A stretch of 8,247 bases of DNA from JAZFYD01 sp036443405 (GTDB lineage Bacteria > Planctomycetota > PLA2), in NCBI GenBank assembly GCA_036443405.1, contig JAZFYD010000051.1, forward strand, positions 1 to 8,247. The letters are read 5' to 3'. This document shows, piece after piece, positions 5,969 to 8,247 of this stretch. The position numbers and the translations under genes were made by a program. The notes beneath the pieces are model-generated. The model did not search any database. It was not told the DNA's origin and saw only the letters and a program-made list of their open reading frames with translations. The first letter of the stretch is position 1. Each line of letters opens with the position of its first letter.

Positions 5969-8079
5969 TGTCCGACGATCTCCGCCAAGTCCGCATCGAC
6001 AAGATCCCGCGTCTGAAAGAAGCGGGGCTTCACGCCTACCCCGAGCGTTTCGAGCGCACGCACACGCCCGCCGTCGCGGCGCTCCTGGCCGAGGGAACAG
6101 GCGGCGTGAGTGTCGCCGGCCGGGTCATGGCGGTCCGCACGTTCGGCAAGCTGACGTTCGTGCGCATCCAGGACTCCGGGGGCACGGTGCAACTCGCGTT
6201 CGAGCGCGAGACCCTGCCGAACGAGTCGTGGAAGACGTTTCACGACCTCGTCGACATCGGTGACTTCATCGGCGCGCTTGGTGCGATGTTCATCACCAAA
6301 AAGGGCGAGAACACGCTCAGGGTCGAGTCGTGGGTCTTCCTGGGCAAGACGCTCCTGCCGTTGCCGGAAAAGTGGCACGGCCTGAAGGACATCGAGACCA
6401 AACAGCGTCGCCGCTACCTCGACCTCGTCATGAGCGAGGAGACCCGCGCACGGTTCCGGTTGCGGACCAAGGTCGTGCGGACACTTCGGGCGTTCCTCGA
6501 CGGGCAGGGTTTTGAAGAGGTCGATACGCCGGTTCTGGAGCCGCACGCGTCCGGCGCCGCGGCGCGGCCGTTCTACACGCACCACAACGCGCTCGACCGC
6601 CAATTCACGCTGCGCATCGCGCCCGAGACCTGGCTCAAGCGTCTGATCGCGGGCGGTTATGACCGCGTCTACGAGTTTGCGCGCTGCTTTCGCAACGAAG
6701 GCATGGACCCCAGCCATCTCCAGGAATTCACGATGCTGGAGTACTACGCGTCCTACTGGAACTGGGAGGACAACCTCAGGTTCACGGAGCGGATGTTCCG
6801 CCATCTTGTGCGCGAGGTCTGCGGCAGCGAACAGATCACGTGGCGCGGGCAGGAGATCGACTTCTCCGGCGAGTGGCCGCGCGTGGACATGCGCGTGGCG
6901 ATTCGCGAGAACTCGGGCATCGATGTCGTCGCGTGCGAGACGGTGGAATCCCTCCGCGCTGCGATCCGTGAGAAGAACATCGAGATCGAGCGCATCGACC
7001 AGCTCGGCCGCGGCAACCTGATCGACGCGCTCTACAAGGCGACGGTCCGTGACGGTCTGATCCAGCCGTGTTTCCTCGTCGGCATTCCGTCCGACATCCT
7101 GCCGCTCGCGCGCCGAAACGACGATGACCCGACCGTGTCGGACGCGTTCCAGTTGCTCGTCAACGGCTGGGAGATCGTGAAGGCGTACAGCGAGCTCGTG
7201 GATCCGCGGGAGCAGCGCCGCCGGTTCGAGGAACAGGACAAACTTCGGCGCGGCGGCGACGACGAAGCCATGCCGCTGGACGAGAACTACCTCCTGGCGA
7301 TGGAGCATGGCATGCCGCCGATCAGCGGCTGGGGCATGGGGCTCGAACGGTTGTGCGCGCTGTTGAGCGGCGTTGACAACTTGCGCGAGGTCACGCTCTT
7401 TCCGCTGCTCAAACCCGAGGGCCCGGATCCCGTGCCCGCAGCGCAGGCAGCTCCGGCGGTCACCGCCACCGACGCCGCCGCGCCCGCAGCGAGCGGGCCC
7501 TACGAACTCGGCGAGTTCGGCCTGTCCCGCGAGGAGTCGATGGCGCTGTTCAAGAAGCATGTGCACGACGACTACCTGACGAAACACTGCCTCGCGAGCG
7601 CCGCGGTCTGCGAGGCCGTGGCGGAGAAGTTCGGCAAGGACAAGGACACCTACTGGTGCATGGGGCTGCTCCACGACCTCGACTTCGACGAGGTCAAGGA
7701 GCCCGACAAACACACGCTCAAGACCGTCGAGTACTTGAAGGCGGCGGGGGTCGCCGACCAGCGCATCCTCGACACGATCCTCAGCCACAACCACGAGGGT
7801 CTACAGCTCGTCGAGCGCACCGAGTGGCCGCACTTTGCGCTGTCGTGCGCGGAGACGATCACCGGATTGGTGATGGCGACGGCCAAGGTGATGCCGGACA
7901 AAAAACTCGCGTCGGTGAAGGCGTCGTCCGTGAAAAAGCGCATGAAGAAAAAGGAGTTCGCTCGCAAGGTCAGCCGCGAAGCGATTCTTCAGTGCGAGCA
8001 GATCGACCTCCCGCTGCAGGACTTCTGCGCGCTTGCGCTGGAAGCGATGCAGGGGATCTCGGACGATTTGGGGCTTTAG
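5968..8079 (+). CDS. lysS: Lysyl-tRNA synthetase (class II) fused to a C-terminal HD-family domain
   Basis: This cytoplasmic enzyme attaches lysine to tRNA-Lys using ATP. The 703-residue product is about 200 longer than a usual class II LysRS. Order: a short N-terminal helix (RIDKIPRLKEAGLHAYPERF, typical of LysRS and supporting this start); OB-fold anticodon-binding domain at about 47-125; catalytic core at about 145-482 with motif 1 region ending in ARPFYTHHNALD (199-210), motif 2 RVYEFARCFRNEG (233-245) and motif 3 GWGMGLERL (454-462). Residues matching lysine/ATP contacts of E. coli LysRS are present: Glu220, Arg242, Glu244, His250, Glu258, Tyr260, Glu409 and Arg461. Lys405 replaces the usual Asn. 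An Ala/Pro linker (487-512) leads to an HD domain (about 517-703) with His540, His569-Asp570, His607 and His609, and Glu629 where Asp is usual. A basic segment (650-667) resembles free-standing predicted HD hydrolases. LysRS activity is near certain; the HD substrate is unknown. Confidence 0.96.
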   Translation: MSDDLRQVRIDKIPRLKEAGLHAYPERFERTHTPAVAALLAEGTGGVSVAGRVMAVRTFGKLTFVRIQDSGGTVQLAFERETLPNESWKTFHDLVDIGDFIGALGAMFITKKGENTLRVESWVFLGKTLLPLPEKWHGLKDIETKQRRRYLDLVMSEETRARFRLRTKVVRTLRAFLDGQGFEEVDTPVLEPHASGAAARPFYTHHNALDRQFTLRIAPETWLKRLIAGGYDRVYEFARCFRNEGMDPSHLQEFTMLEYYASYWNWEDNLRFTERMFRHLVREVCGSEQITWRGQEIDFSGEWPRVDMRVAIRENSGIDVVACETVESLRAAIREKNIEIERIDQLGRGNLIDALYKATVRDGLIQPCFLVGIPSDILPLARRNDDDPTVSDAFQLLVNGWEIVKAYSELVDPREQRRRFEEQDKLRRGGDDEAMPLDENYLLAMEHGMPPISGWGMGLERLCALLSGVDNLREVTLFPLLKPEGPDPVPAAQAAPAVTATDAAAPAASGPYELGEFGLSREESMALFKKHVHDDYLTKHCLASAAVCEAVAEKFGKDKDTYWCMGLLHDLDFDEVKEPDKHTLKTVEYLKAAGVADQRILDTILSHNHEGLQLVERTEWPHFALSCAETITGLVMATAKVMPDKKLASVKASSVKKRMKKKEFARKVSREAILQCEQIDLPLQDFCALALEAMQGISDDLGL

Positions 8080-8247
8080 CTCCTCGCGTCGGCGAGTTCA
8101 AACATCCCACTGGTCCCCGCCAGTTCGTCCAACGAGACCACGGACGTTGGTTGTTGCCGTGAAGGTGCCAGGTGGCGCGGCGATCAGCTTTGGTTGCCGA
8201 CTTCCGTGCTCCGCGGCGCCGTCTTACCAGGCACCGCTTCCTTGCTG
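8080..8247. other. Intergenic right edge with short inverted repeats, no clear gene
   Basis: After the synthetase stop there is a 5-base-pair hairpin (CTCGC 8083-8087 with GCGAG 8092-8096, loop GTCG) without a T-run, so it is only a weak terminator candidate. Other short palindromes follow (ACTGG/CCAGT; CCAAC/GTTGG). GGTGCCAGGT (8164-8173) and ACCAGGCACC (8226-8235) form a 10-base inverted repeat with one mismatch. A minus-strand frame entering at the right edge ends with TGA at 8184-8186 and could be the last 20 codons of a neighbour (SKEAVPGKTAPRSTEVGNQS), but it is too short to support as a gene. Confidence 0.4.

Noticed and set aside
5812..7794. Long open frame of 660 codons on the minus strand opposite the synthetase
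   Set aside because: It is the mirror of a strongly conserved LysRS coding frame in GC-rich DNA, where antisense frames stay open by codon bias. It shows no domain and overlaps the end of the upstream gene.

Overview
The window is a GC-rich bacterial chromosome segment (roughly two-thirds G+C by eye). It carries six protein genes, one tRNA gene and short intergenic gaps. I see no insertion sequence, prophage, CRISPR array or rRNA. Exported repeat-type proteins of unknown function, weak or absent Shine-Dalgarno sequences and a variant lysyl-tRNA synthetase fit an uncultured lineage of the Planctomycetota or a similar phylum. This placement is inference; no marker gene settles it.

Layout, left to right. 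(1) A HEAT/TPR-like helical-repeat protein on the + strand enters from the left edge and ends at 1426. (2) A consensus-like promoter (TTGACA at 1435) and a leader with inverted and direct repeats precede a tRNA with anticodon CAT (1547-1624, CCA encoded). A strong intrinsic terminator follows at 1630-1670. (3) A 328-residue lipoprotein of unknown family on the + strand (1719-2705) meets, with one base between the stop codons, (4) a minus-strand pair: a secreted HEAT-repeat protein (2707-4065) and, upstream of it in transcription, a membrane-anchored or secreted helical protein (4139-5437). (5) A divergent intergenic region leads to a small secreted coiled-coil protein (5568-5933, + strand). 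(6) Thirty-four bases later comes a 703-residue lysyl-tRNA synthetase (5968-8079) that carries an entire HD-family phosphohydrolase-like domain at its C terminus. (7) The last 168 bases hold no recognisable gene.

The most interesting element is the LysRS-HD fusion. The synthetase half keeps the OB fold, motifs 1-3 and most lysine/ATP-binding residues, but belongs to a variant group (HLQEFT in motif 2, KAYSEL in place of the usual N-x-F-S-E-L). The HD half resembles free-standing predicted HD hydrolases. Because LysRS enzymes are known producers of diadenosine tetraphosphate and some HD proteins destroy it, the fusion could link synthesis with removal of a nucleotide signal; this is a hypothesis.

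A second theme is a TAnnnT box a short distance (7-14 bases) before several start codons that lack a Shine-Dalgarno sequence. This suggests leaderless or nearly leaderless transcripts. Four of the six protein genes appear to encode exported products, so most of the window serves the cell envelope. No shared pathway is evident from sequence.
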